From Cristatella mucedo (Eukaryota; Bryozoa; Phylactolaemata; Cristatellidae): a DNA stretch of 64,000 bases. Below the pieces are notes generated by a model. The model ran no database searches and had not been told where the DNA came from. It saw only the letters and a program-made list of their open reading frames with translations. Below, piece after piece: positions 11,501-20,435 of the stretch. Within the stretch, counting starts at the first letter, position 1. The number at the start of each line of letters is the position of its first letter. The DNA lies in contig WPIO01000012.1 in NCBI GenBank assembly GCA_009760855.2, positions 6,877,501-6,941,500 of the forward strand, written 5' to 3'. The position numbers and the translations under genes are program-made.

Positions 11501-14500
11501 TACTTGCATTGAAGGTGGTACCACTGACTGCAGCATGACATTGAGGGGAGCTATTGACAGCAATTAGTACCTCTTAGTGCTGAATGAACCAAACAGCCAA
11601 CAGACTAATTGACTACTGCCTCAATCAATACACATACTGCAGCTACAGCCACCTTTGGAAGGCCATTGCCAGGATAAAGCTACAGACAGTCCCGTCTTGA
11701 GAGAAGTAGGCAGCTAGTATGGCTTTTATCAAGCAAGCCATTGCCCTAGTGCCCATAACTCTAATGATGGATTTAATATTCCGACCATCAATGGAAACTC
11801 TCGTCTGAAGGTGGTCTCACTACTGCATTGGCTGTTAGAAGTACTGTGATGTCGGTTAGGCGATTCGAATTCTTTATGTTTGGAAGCCTCAGATTTATCA
11901 TCATTATGCTGAAGAAAGTTGACCAACATCCAGGACCTAAGGTCTACAAGCAGAATTAAGTTCTTTGATCACTGTGGCCGATTCAAAGTCTTGGAAAGGG
12001 TATACCTAAGGTAATAATGGCAAACATAGATTAGCTGATTTAATAGCCTCATTTATATATCAGCAGAAGAGCCTTAAGGGATATCTCCACCACTCGAAGT
12101 GGGCAACATAGCATTGCCTGCAGAAGGACCCAAACTCACAACCAGGGTCATGAAGTGCAAGCACCCCATCTCTGAGCTAAGACCAGTAGACTTTCAGATG
12201 GAAAAACACTGCAGAGCACTCTGACACGAACCAAACTCAGCAGTGTGTTTCATAACCCAAAAGCCTGTAGCAGCAGACAGAAGTCTCAGCCTATCTCAGA
12301 TTACATTGGAAGCAGGCAGGGCAGATGAGCAAAAACTAGCTAGCACAGATATGGAAAAGGATCAGAAGAAAGCCTTTAGTTTGTAAATATGGGAGGCCAC
12401 ATTATGACCTCAGACAGATCGCCCTGTGGGATATCTAGGCTGGCAGGGCTGAATGCATGCACAACTAACTTAATAAAGCAATCTCATTAGTGCACCCATC
12501 TGCAACCAGCTACTAACCAGACAGCAGAGCTTAGCAAGCAACCGAGTGATGAGTGCTCTGTCTGACATGCTGAGCTTTCCAGCAGAGCTATGCTCGACGA
12601 CGGGCAAGATAGTTCCATAGGTCCTGTACAAGTGCTATTCAGGCTGCCACTTATAGGCTAAAAGAGAAGTCAAATCACAGCTGGGTGCATAAGTCTGCCA
12701 AGAACCGGGGGGGGGGGGATTATACCCGGTTTCTGAAATGCTTTCCTGCTAGCTATTGCCAATGCCACTCAACTCAGTTAAGCACCATTCATGTCTGACA
12801 ATAGGGTGTCAGCAAAATAACACAAAGATCATGCTGGAGTAGCCAGTGACAAGAATGTATGTGGGTTACTTCCTAGCCCCATCAGCTGTTTTCACAGTGT
12901 CCTATGATTTCTGAGGAACAGACTGGAAGTGATTCGATACCTCAAGCAATTCTCCGAACCTCTTCCTCAACAGTAAGTTGCCAATGGTGGCCGCAATTTT
13001 ATCTCCTATCTTGCAACAAGACTTTTTTGTCCTACCGTACTAGATAAATAAATAAATACTAGCTGATTTAACAGCCTCTTTTTGTATAGGGACTGAAGAA
13101 CCTTTATGCCTATCACCACTGCTTGCAGTGGCGATACAGGATCGCCCACCGCAGGATTCGAACCGACGACCTCTTGGCCGAGGTCGTGAAAAGCAACCAC
13201 CTTACCTAGTGAGCCATTACAGCTCTTAGCTCGAGGCTGCACTATTGATCACACATCTTCAGTGATCCCCAACTCCTAATATAACTAAATAACTAAATTC
13301 TGAACATATGGCCACATTAAAAGCTCATTCTCTCTGCACTATGTGTCAGCTTTGTTGTAAGACGTAGCCAGCAAATAAAAAAAATCTTAAGGTGCTTGAC
13401 TATTATGCTCTCCAAAACAAAGCTACTCTCATCTTCCTTTGTCTGAATCATTTACTTCGACACTGCTATCAGTGATGGAGACCTATGGACGACCACGTCA
13501 GCTCCACAGTCGAGTCTGCCTTCTTTCGGCTGCATAACATTGCTAAAATTCGGGTTTGCTTAGACAGGGATACCACATCTAAATTAGTCTATGCATTTGT
13601 GAAATCCCGTCTCGACTTCTATACCTCACTGCTTGAAAGTCTACTGGTCTGTGCAATCAGCAGCTTAGTCGGCACAGAACTCAGCAGCTAGGCTTGTCTG
13701 TCGTGAGAGTTGCAGTTGCCACATCACACCACTTCTAGCTGACCTGCACTGGGTCCCAGTGAAGCAACGCATCGACTTCAAGGTTCTATTACTTACTTTT
13801 AGGTTCCTTCATTCTCTGGCCCCAGCCTATCTATCAGAACTACTCCCCACACCAGGCTAAGCATCGTAACACCCAATTTTCAGAATCTAATCGCTTACCT
13901 ATACCTTATACGAACCTCAAATATTTTGGAGACCATGCCTTTAGTTCGTATGCTCCCAAAGCCTGGAACTCACTTCGGACTGGCATCACGACGTCCCTTG
14001 ACTTGACTACATTTAAAGAGAAACTAAAGAAACTAAAAACGCATTATTTACCACAGCATTTAGTGGGTCAATGTGATTCGTTCTTCGTGAACATATGCCT
14101 GCTTACACTGTGTCTGCTGCTTGCAAATGTTACCATTAATCATTTGGTAATGCTTTCTACATATACTAGCTAATTTAACAGCATCTTTTGTATAGCGACA
14201 GAAGAGCCGTTATGGCTACCACCACTGCCGCTTGCAGCAGCCATAAAGAATCACCCACCGCAGGATTCGAACCCTCGATGCCAGGACCTCGGTCCAGAAA
14301 AGCAACCGGTTTACCTAGTGTGCTATCACGACCCACTACATAGCATCTATAAAGTGCCTAGAAAGAGCTTCAGTTCTCTGATTAGCACTACAAAAATGTA
14401 TTTTATTATCATTATTATAACTATCTTCACCCGTATTTGGTTAGCAACCTGCATAGAAATTCTCAAATAGACCTAACTAGATGACTCATCACCACTGTGA

Positions 14501-17500
14501 CTTACAGTTTGGACTTCTGACTATCTTTTTTGGCTCTATTTCTCTCAAATCCCTACACTAATTCTTTTCTGTCTTGAACCTGTCTGTAACTCGAAAAAAT
14601 AAGTGGGCATTACGCATGAGTTTTCAATTCTGCACTCAATGCCTAGGCAGCTTTCGGTATGAATACAGCAGCCAATATACTTCATCTCACATACCATAGA
14701 GAAAGTGAGAAGCATAGCTGAGTCAGGAGGGCAGTCAAGAAAGTGAGTGGAACGAAACAGCAGCTCAAGAGGGTTGCAAAGTATGCGCCACAGTGAATAG
14801 CTGGAGAATAGATGCCGTTGCATAAGAATTGGGGAAGTGAGTTCCTCAGTTAGAAACCTACAGAGCAAAAGCTGTTTTGCCAACAGTCTAAGAATTGGAA
14901 TACAATATCCAATTCATTGTCCAACGAGGACCTGAGGGCAAGAAGAGGCTAAGACTGGTGCAGCAGGTCAGCTAGGTATAAAGGAGTCAAGCCGTGGCGG
15001 GCCTTGTGAGATAGTGTATGAATTTAGCATTGCATTTGTTGATCGACTTGGAGTCATTGCAGCTCCTACAGCCAAGGAGACACATGCCTGAAACTCTGGG
15101 ATTTGTTGACAAGCCTTGCTGCCATATTCATCACGAGCTGCAGAGGCTTAATAGCTTGGCTTCGGATGCAGTCATCTTAATGGACTTTTAAAATTTAAGC
15201 TGTTATCAAAGAGGACACCTAAATTCCAAGCACATAATGACAGTTGCACAACAGCATCAACAAGTAGAGTGGAACAGTTTCCTAGTCCAGCAGCATGCTA
15301 GTATGGCCTATGAGGAGTTCGGGTATATTGATGTTTAGTTTAAAGAAAGTGGTCGACATCCATAATCGAATGTCTGAAAAACAAAAATTCAGCGTATCAG
15401 TCGGTGCGAGAGGATTCCGATGCTTTAAAAGATAGAACAGCAAGATATCAGCAGCACAGAAGTGATAGCTGATCCTGTGGCCCCGAATCACTTTTCCCCA
15501 GAGGCTCGGAATAAATCAAGAACAGCCAACGACCGAGAACAGACCCTCGAGGAAGTCCAATTGTGCTGGAGGAACCATGACCAGCACACGACGGATTGAA
15601 TACGGATCTAACAAGCACGATTTGAATCAAGCCAGCAACTTGTCTATCCTGCTGTCTTCTATCCACCTTCAAACCCATCATACTGATGTCACATTGATGA
15701 TAAATAAAGATAAAATAATAAAATTGATGATAATAATGATAATTGATGATAATAATAATAAAAAAACATAATGATAAAAATAATAATGATAATTGATGAT
15801 ACTCTTTTAGGCTAAGATAACTACTAAGTACTCTCCTACTGCCGACTATGGCACATCCTTTTCAGCAGTCCTGAGCTGCTACTTCTATGCTACTCACTAT
15901 CTCAACTGCTCTCCTGACTCTGCTATGCTTCCCACTTTCTCTTTGTTTCGTGAGACGAAGTCTGTTGGCTACCGAGTGCGTACCGAAAGCCACTTAGGCT
16001 GTGTGTGCAGTATACAAAACTCTCCTGCGTAACACCCACATGGTCTTTATGACTTTGTGGAGTTACAGACGGAAATACATCACATTACATTACTCTATAG
16101 ACTATAAGCCTTAAAAATAGACCTCAAATAGATCACTCTTCTTGCGTGATACATTGTTTTTATGCTCCAGTCTCAAGCTCAATGGACATAATAAAGATAT
16201 GCCTGGCTTAAGGTCGTATCCCTAGAAGCCTCTAGGAGGCAATTGTTAGGTAACTCAATAGAAAATCAATGTTTAACCGAGAGAACCTTAATAACTTCCA
16301 TACCATCTTTCTTCTGCCGTTGGTGTCAAAGACATAACAACGAGCAGTGAAAGCGAGTTCCAGACTTTCGATGCATACGAGCTGAAGGCTCGATCCCCAT
16401 AAGCTTTTAATTTAAATCAAATGAGGTTCGAGAGCTCACAAGGAGAAAGACAGTCAGACAGGTAGGCAGGTGCAAGCTAGTGGAGTGAATTGTAAGCCAG
16501 ATCGAGGATCCTGAAATCGGTGCAATGCTTGATGGGAAGACAGTTAAGCTGACAAAGAAGTGGTCTGATGTGGCAGCTATGCCTTAGATCACAGACTTGA
16601 TGAGCTGCTGAGCTTTGCACCACTTTCAGATGACTAAGGGCACAGGCCGAGAGTCCTGAATAAAGGGAACGACAACAACCTTGAAACGATCTCACTAACG
16701 TGTGACCTAGTTTGGCTGTCTTTCTCACGGCAGCATTTGATAACATTGATAACCCTGCTCTTCTCTTGCCTATGCAACACAGGCACAGCATTAGACTGAT
16801 TACAATCCTATCACATAGAGAACATTCAAAGAGTAAATGCTAACGACCACAGGTCATCTAATAAGCCTTTGAAATGTGGGGTTGCCCTAGGGGTTTGCCA
16901 TATTGGCCTGATTCTCATCAAGTCTCTACTTGTCCTCTTGCCTAGGTCATCACCAAAAAAAGTCTTGGTTTTTATTTCTACTCAGACGACAACAAGCCCC
17001 TAGCTGTACTTTGATCCTTCCACACATTCCGATACCTCAGATACCTCAAGTGCTTTGCAGCTTGCATTGCTGACATTAACTCTAGGATGGCAGCAAATTT
17101 GATTAAACTGAATGGAATGACCAAAGGATCAACCTAATAGTTATGGGCAAACTTAAATCTTTCACAATTTGGGAAGGCTATTTCTCGAACGAGCTCAGCT
17201 AGCATTTCTCCTACAGCTTTTGCATGGAGTTTAATTGTCCTTTGCCAAAAGGATATTTTGCTAGATTACTAGATAAGCTCTACACTCAAGGGTGCCTCCT
17301 TACAGTTACACAAAATCGACAAAATTAGATTATGCTTTGATAAAGGTACCACAACCAAGTTAGTCCAGGCATACGCGACAACTATCTCATTTTCTGTTAC
17401 AAGCATTGTATGTTTTCCTGCCTGAGTAGTAACAATCTAGAGGTGGGGCAAAACTCAGTAACTAGGCTTACATGTCATGAACTGAGTAAGTACCACATTT

Positions 17501-18194
17501 CACTACTTATCTTCCACCTGCATTGGCACCCCATCAAGCGTATCGGCAGCGTATCGGCTTTAACGCACAGTCACTCACTTTTGGGTCCCTCCCTTCTCTT
17601 GCCCTGGCTCACTTGTCTGAACTACTTACCTTTTGAGACTCATCTTGCACCCACCACACACTCATCTTACTTAGGACATTTAGTTGTGCCACCAGCCGAC
17701 CTCAAATCCTTTAGGGGCTAGGCATTCGTTTGCATAAACCTAAAGATGAAGCTTTATTCTGGTTAACATTATGGCTAAGTCTGACCTGGCATATACAGCA
17801 AAACTAGGAATCAATCCAGTTCCTCACCGACTACACTTTGCTCCTTTGAGTAGACCTTAGCATGTTTATGTCTGCTACACACATACCACTACAGAAGTTA
17901 ATAGGCTTCTTTCACAGCCTATGGAAGCACCTACAAATCAATTTTTTTTTTTTTGGAGAAGCTACTCAAATGCTTTAACAGTACTGTTAGTGTCCTCCCT
18001 CTCCTTGGCAAGACAATGAACGTTAATTAAAGGTAGGCTAGAAGGATTGCATGCTAACAAACAGGTCAGTCTTCAATCCCTATTTGATAGCATGGCACTA
18101 TCATATAAACCTCTCACAGAACAATTCCACTTGCTCCAGAAGACAGCCACTAGGTTGGCACAATTCTTTTCTGCCTTTCCTTGGGGTGAGTGTG

Positions 18195-18260
<66 letters not shown>

Positions 18261-19613
18261 ATGTGTGTGTGTTACATATTGCATCTCTGCCTTAACTCGG
18301 GGTGACGTGTCTGCCTGTACGTGTGCACATGCTCATAACTACTGCATGCCCTGCAGGCTCTCCAAATGGCATCGAGCAGTCTCGTACTGGGGCAGCCTCG
18401 GTTTGCAATCGAGTTAGGGCCCCAGTTGTGTGCTTTGAGGCTCTGCATGCTCGACGGGCTGCTCTACTTCGGCCACAGCTACGAAACAAAATTAATGGCT
18501 ACCAGCACATCAAGCACAACGACACTACACCAAAATTCACCGATTGCGAGGTCGACAGTGACTAGGGCTATCGAGGTTACTCGAAATATGCATTCCGTGA
18601 CGAGTGTTGGAGCCCATCACGTAAAAGGATATCAAGCGCCTGAAAAAAGGGTGCTGCCACTCAGCTTTCCTGGAGGAGTAGGCCGTCTACAACGGGCCTA
18701 AGCCCCCGGGTCTTAGCCTAGGGGAAGGTGCTTGCCCTTCAGCAGCCAGGTCGTAGGGTTTGAGTCCTGCAGCAGACAACCTATTACTGCCTGCAGCAAG
18801 CAGGGTGACATCCTCAAATACTCCTTCTTCTTCAGTCATATAAACGAGACTGCTGTATCATCCGGACTTTACTTTTCACTTTTACGCTGGGAGGTCGGAG
18901 CACGAAAGGCTCCAGTCGTAAAAAAACGATGACTATTCACACCCAAGATGCTTTTGAGAACTTGTAGGCCAACCAGCCAAGGATAATAATAATAATAATA
19001 ATTCACTTGATAAAGCGCCCTCAGAGAACTTAATCTCTCTCTAGGCGCTTTACATTTGCTGTAAAGAGAAATGCAATTGGAAGGATAGGATTGCGAAAGG
19101 GTGTTCGATCTGGCCTCGGTCACACATACGCACCATACGTTCGCACTAGAGCTAGCTTTCCAGCCAGTGCCGACACCAGGCGGAATCGGTGACAGCAGCT
19201 AGCGGCTGCTTCTCGAGCCCCTCCTCCACCCACCCTACCCCCGATGCCCCGGGCGGAACTCAACTGGCTATCCAGAGCAGCGGCAGTGCTGCTGTGCTAC
19301 TCGACTGACGCCGTCTGCCGCCTGCGTGCGGCGAACGAAAGCGCGCCGGCGAGTCGGCCAGGCAGGCGCCAAAGCCTGCGATTGACCGCCCGGTCGCCTA
19401 GCGGTCAGCGGTTCAAAGTTTCCGTCGGCCTGCGACCTGCTGACGCTAAAAGCACGAGTCATTACCTTTCTGAGCAGATTTGTATTCCGAACCTCTGGCA
19501 GCGGCAGCAGCAGCTTGCGGGATCTCCTTGCTACTCGCGTCGTCGCAGGAGACGGAGGCTAGGCTAAGACAAAAGTGCAATGCCACCAGTATCCATGCAA
19601 GTCGCTGGGACAT
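8414..19613 (-). CDS. STIM: STIM orthologue (stromal interaction molecule), 5' two coding exons, partial
   Basis: STIM is a single-pass ER membrane protein that senses luminal calcium through an EF-hand/SAM region and opens Orai channels. Two exons join in phase: exon 1 ends with one base of a codon and exon 2 supplies two, making an Ala. The mature N-terminus carries a C-x6-C pair (CARGDLVC), with the same spacing as Cys49/Cys56 of human STIM1. About 20 residues on is an EF-hand loop, DDDKSGDVDLDE, with acidic or Ser residues at positions 1, 3, 5, 7, 9 and 12; human STIM1 has DDDANGDVDVEE. The 10.9-kb intron is filled with LINE and SINE copies. SAM, transmembrane, coiled-coil and SOAR exons are not seen; no W-x-x-W exon for the expected next segment turned up on the minus strand between 1 and 8400. 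Whether this is STIM1- or STIM2-like cannot be judged from two exons. Confidence 0.88.
8917..8945 (+). pseudogene. U2 snRNA 5'-end fragment
   Basis: The 29 bases beginning ATCGCTTCTCGGCCTTATGG and ending CTAAGATTA match the 5' end of U2 snRNA with one mismatch (GATCA to GATTA). The TTATGG variant is the form found in Drosophila U2. The match stops there: the branch-point-pairing GTAGTA, the Sm site and the later stem-loops are missing. It is therefore a truncated copy, probably reverse-transcribed, and not a working snRNA gene. It lies in STIM intron 1, antisense to the gene. Confidence 0.75.
9360..9980 (+). mobile_element. LINE-A, reverse transcriptase N-terminal part
   Basis: Frames interrupted by stops read FHSGFRANHTT, LLVLLDVSAAFNTIDHQVVL, RLGITGTAMV, then LKYGVPLGSELGPVLFTV and FYYHEDDTQLYHCFDPSQPS. 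These are the finger and palm motifs of a CR1/L2-type RT. The catalytic YADD is mutated to YHEDD, and the copy stops soon afterwards. It lies in STIM intron 1 in antisense. Confidence 0.8.
10268..10425 (+). mobile_element. SINE-1 copy
   Basis: The head CTTAGCCTAAGGGTAAGC has a B-box-like GGGTTTGAGTC, then AGCAGGCAATCC and a TGTTGAATCAGCCGATC end. Confidence 0.6.
10430..11085. other. No gene seen
   Basis: AT-rich intronic DNA of STIM without recognisable repeats. Confidence 0.35.
11088..11155 (-). mobile_element. LINE-A 3' tail, solo
   Basis: AATAATAATACATTTGATATAG is followed by antisense GCGCTCTCAGAGAACTCTTTC and TAGGCAC: the tail hairpin only. Confidence 0.6.
11700..11950 (-). mobile_element. 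Degraded LINE fragment
   Basis: Minus-strand residues LVNFLQHNDDKSE correspond to the NFLKLNDDKTE motif that follows the RT active site. The rest is too decayed to assign to a family with confidence. Confidence 0.5.
12028..12185 (-). mobile_element. SINE-1 copy
   Basis: Antisense order: TTAGCTGATTTAATAGCCTC, CAGAAGAGCCTTAAGG, CACTCGAAGTGGGCAA, then the tRNA-like head ending CTGAGCTAAGACC. Confidence 0.65.
12190..13035. other. No gene seen
   Basis: Intronic DNA with a poly-G run near 12708. Nothing else recognised. Confidence 0.35.
13036..13225 (-). mobile_element. SINE-1 copy, well preserved
   Basis: It reads from the tail (AAATAAATAAATACTAGC) through GCTTGCAGTGGCGATA and a clean B box (GGATTCGAACC antisense) to a head ending near CTAGTGAGCCATTAC. 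Confidence 0.75.
13487..14420 (+). mobile_element. LINE-A, 3' half, split by a SINE-1
   Basis: The coding part begins MDDHVSSTVESAFFRLHNIAK and continues in broken frames to SYAPKAWNSL and about 14130. A SINE-1 in the opposite direction occupies 14163-14335. The LINE-A tail (AAAGTGCCTAGAAAGAG and TTCTCTGA) then resumes at about 14350-14420. Confidence 0.75.
14163..14335 (-). mobile_element. SINE-1 inserted in LINE-A
   Basis: It has the antisense SINE-1 order with GGATTCGAACCC (B box) near 14263 and TTTACCTAGTGTGCTATCAC at the head. It separates the LINE-A coding end from its tail. Confidence 0.7.
14576..15690 (-). mobile_element. LINE-B, RT to 3' end
   Basis: The low end has the B-type 3' region (CAGCTTTCGGTATG). 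The high end holds RT residues GLPRGSVLGRWLFLIYSEPL and YHFCAADI (from YADD). Many stops are present. Confidence 0.7.
15695..15800. repeat. A/T-rich (AAT/GAT)n microsatellite
   Basis: Irregular GATAATAAT units, between two LINE-B copies of opposite direction. Confidence 0.75.
15810..16090 (+). mobile_element. LINE-B 3' end
   Basis: It runs CTCCTACTGCCGACTATGGC through CGAAAGCCACTTAGG to GTGGAGTTACAGACGG and an ACATCACATTACATTAC tail, which defines the B 3' end. Confidence 0.75.
16290..16800 (-). mobile_element. LINE-C, C-terminal region
   Basis: Minus-strand residues SACALSHLKVVQSSAAHQVC and LRHSCHIRPLL parallel the post-RT region of LINE-A but form a separate, older family, shared with 55700-56870. 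Confidence 0.6.
16850..17740 (+). mobile_element. Degenerate LINE, RT to C-terminus
   Basis: Decayed RT palm (YSDDNK region near 16985), then AANLIKLN near 17090, AKILF/DKGTTTKLVQAYA near 17330 and the C-terminal end near 17720. It is heavily frameshifted. Confidence 0.55.
18060..18170 (+). mobile_element. Short LINE-like coding fragment
   Basis: Residues PLTEQFHLLQKTATRLAQ resemble the RLQLVQNSAARLV motif of the LINEs here. It is short, so the call is tentative. Confidence 0.35.
18198..18260. repeat. (GT)n microsatellite
   Basis: Uninterrupted GT repeat of about 60 bases, followed by one short interruption (GCAT) and more GT. It generates false Cys-Val frames. Confidence 0.95.
18712..18835 (+). 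mobile_element. SINE-1 copy, 3' truncated
   Basis: The head GGTCTTAGCCTAGGGGAAGG, B-box-like GGGTTTGAGTCCTGC, then CAACCTATTACTGCCTGCAG. The end of the element is missing. Confidence 0.6.
18984..19115 (-). mobile_element. LINE-A 3' tail, solo
   Basis: (AAT)n, then antisense TTCACTTGATAAAGCGCCCT and the hairpin down to TTTACATTTGCTG, ending by about 19085-19115. It is very similar to the tails at 26.2 and 40.0 kb. Confidence 0.75.
19466..19613 (-). CDS. STIM: STIM exon 1: start codon and signal peptide
   Basis: The exon encodes 49 residues plus one base. It starts MSQRLAWILVALHFCLSLAS, a typical secretory signal (short basic start, long hydrophobic core, small residues before a likely cut near SVSC). 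A hydrophilic Ala-rich stretch and YKSAQK follow. The donor is AAAG|GTAATG, with the intron beginning at 19465 on the minus strand. I chose the Met at 19613 because it directly precedes the hydrophobic core and has G at -3. An in-frame upstream ATG at 19736 would add 41 residues before the signal; human STIM2 is known for an unusually long leader, so this start is not excluded. The exon lies in the CpG-rich segment shared with the divergent SRA1 gene. Confidence 0.85.
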
Positions 19614-20089
19614 CGCAAACACGCCGACACAGACAGTGTCATAACACTGGCCACGTGCCGCGAGCGGCGACGGCGAGCGACGCACACGCTCGAGGGTTGC
19701 TGGCCAGTGCAGGCGGTGCACGTCGTCCTCGGCCAAGCGGGGCGAGTCGGTGTCAGCTTCGGGCGGCGGCAGTTCGCGTGCACCTCCAGGAGGGACCCAG
19801 ACGTGACATCACTTCCTACGAGGACCGCCGGCGCCACTGCCGCGACAGCAGACGATCGTGCAGCACCAGATCGGTGCACTGCATGCTGCAAGCCTGAAAA
19901 TCTACAAGAATGTATTATAATTACTAATAAAATTACCAATTTCAAGGTGTATGAGAAACGATGAAAAACTATATTCAGGCCTCTCACTACTGCTGCTGCT
20001 CATGTGGTAAACACGGCACGTTCCGATTCCGCCACGTTCTAGGCTCGTTTTTATTATTCGCCGGTTCGCTCTGTTGTTGCTACTTTCGT

Positions 20090-20114
20090 GGTTATTAGAA
20101 CTGCTCGACGACGG
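20090..20114 (+). other. SRA1: Putative end of SRA1 non-coding exon 1, with donor
   Basis: No ATG is seen in the roughly 60 bases upstream, which run through GAACTGCTCGACGACGG to a consensus donor GTAAGT at 20115. The next acceptor (GTTGTTTCAG) is at 20267, giving a 153-base intron in the 5' UTR. The transcription start is unknown, so the left boundary is nominal. Confidence 0.5.
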
Positions 20115-20272
20115 GTAAGTCGACACTGTGCGCCAGCATGGCATAAGACGATGTCTTTAAGCCTCATTGGCCTGGGGCGTGTCCGTGCCCTCCGTCTTGC
20201 CGGCGCTGGTTGCTTCTTGCCGAAGCTAGCGGCATTCGCACCCAGATGCCGTGTGCTGTTGTTTCAGATGCT

Positions 20273-20435
20273 ATGGATAGAGGTTGGAATGATCCTCCAA
20301 GGTCTGTATTTGTGTCGAGTCCTATTCAGTCCGCTGCTGACAAGAGACCGCCGTTAACCCGTAGAGTCTTCCACGATGTCAACGCTTCTCGTGCAGCAAG
20401 TGGAGAGTCTGTCGTGCGGACTACTGAATTCCAGC
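20273..20435 (+). CDS. SRA1: SRA1 coding exon 1: RGWNDPP motif
   Basis: The exon begins at 20268, after GTTGTTTCAG, and the start ATG is five bases in. It encodes 54 codons plus one base: MDRGWNDPP, then a basic RPPLTRRV segment and a Ser/Ala-rich linker ending TTEFQ. The donor is CCAGC|GTAAGC; C at -1 is unusual but the intron side is consensus. The frame runs open a little further to a stop at about 20470. An in-frame ATG at 20246 lies inside the upstream intron and would be used only if that intron were retained. Confidence 0.82.

Larger units (their letters stand above)
19140..20115. promoter_or_regulatory. CpG-rich bidirectional promoter region between STIM and SRA1
   Basis: This segment is visibly richer in G+C and in CG dinucleotides than the surrounding AT-rich DNA (for example around 19310-19440 and 19660-19830). 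It holds STIM exon 1 on the minus strand. On its right edge is a strong plus-strand donor, GACGACGG|GTAAGT at 20114/20115, which fits a non-coding first exon of SRA1. The STIM start codon (19613) and this donor are about 500 bases apart, so transcription of both genes probably starts between them. No TATA box was recognised. The many overlapping open frames here (both strands, 60-140 codons) are expected from GC-rich DNA and are not called as genes. Confidence 0.6.

Noticed and set aside
18047-18417. Open frames with long Cys-Val repeats
   Set aside because: They are translations of the (GT)n microsatellite.
19244-19987. Several 80-142 codon frames on both strands
   Set aside because: They come from GC-rich promoter DNA; only the frame with the STIM signal peptide and a matching donor is supported.
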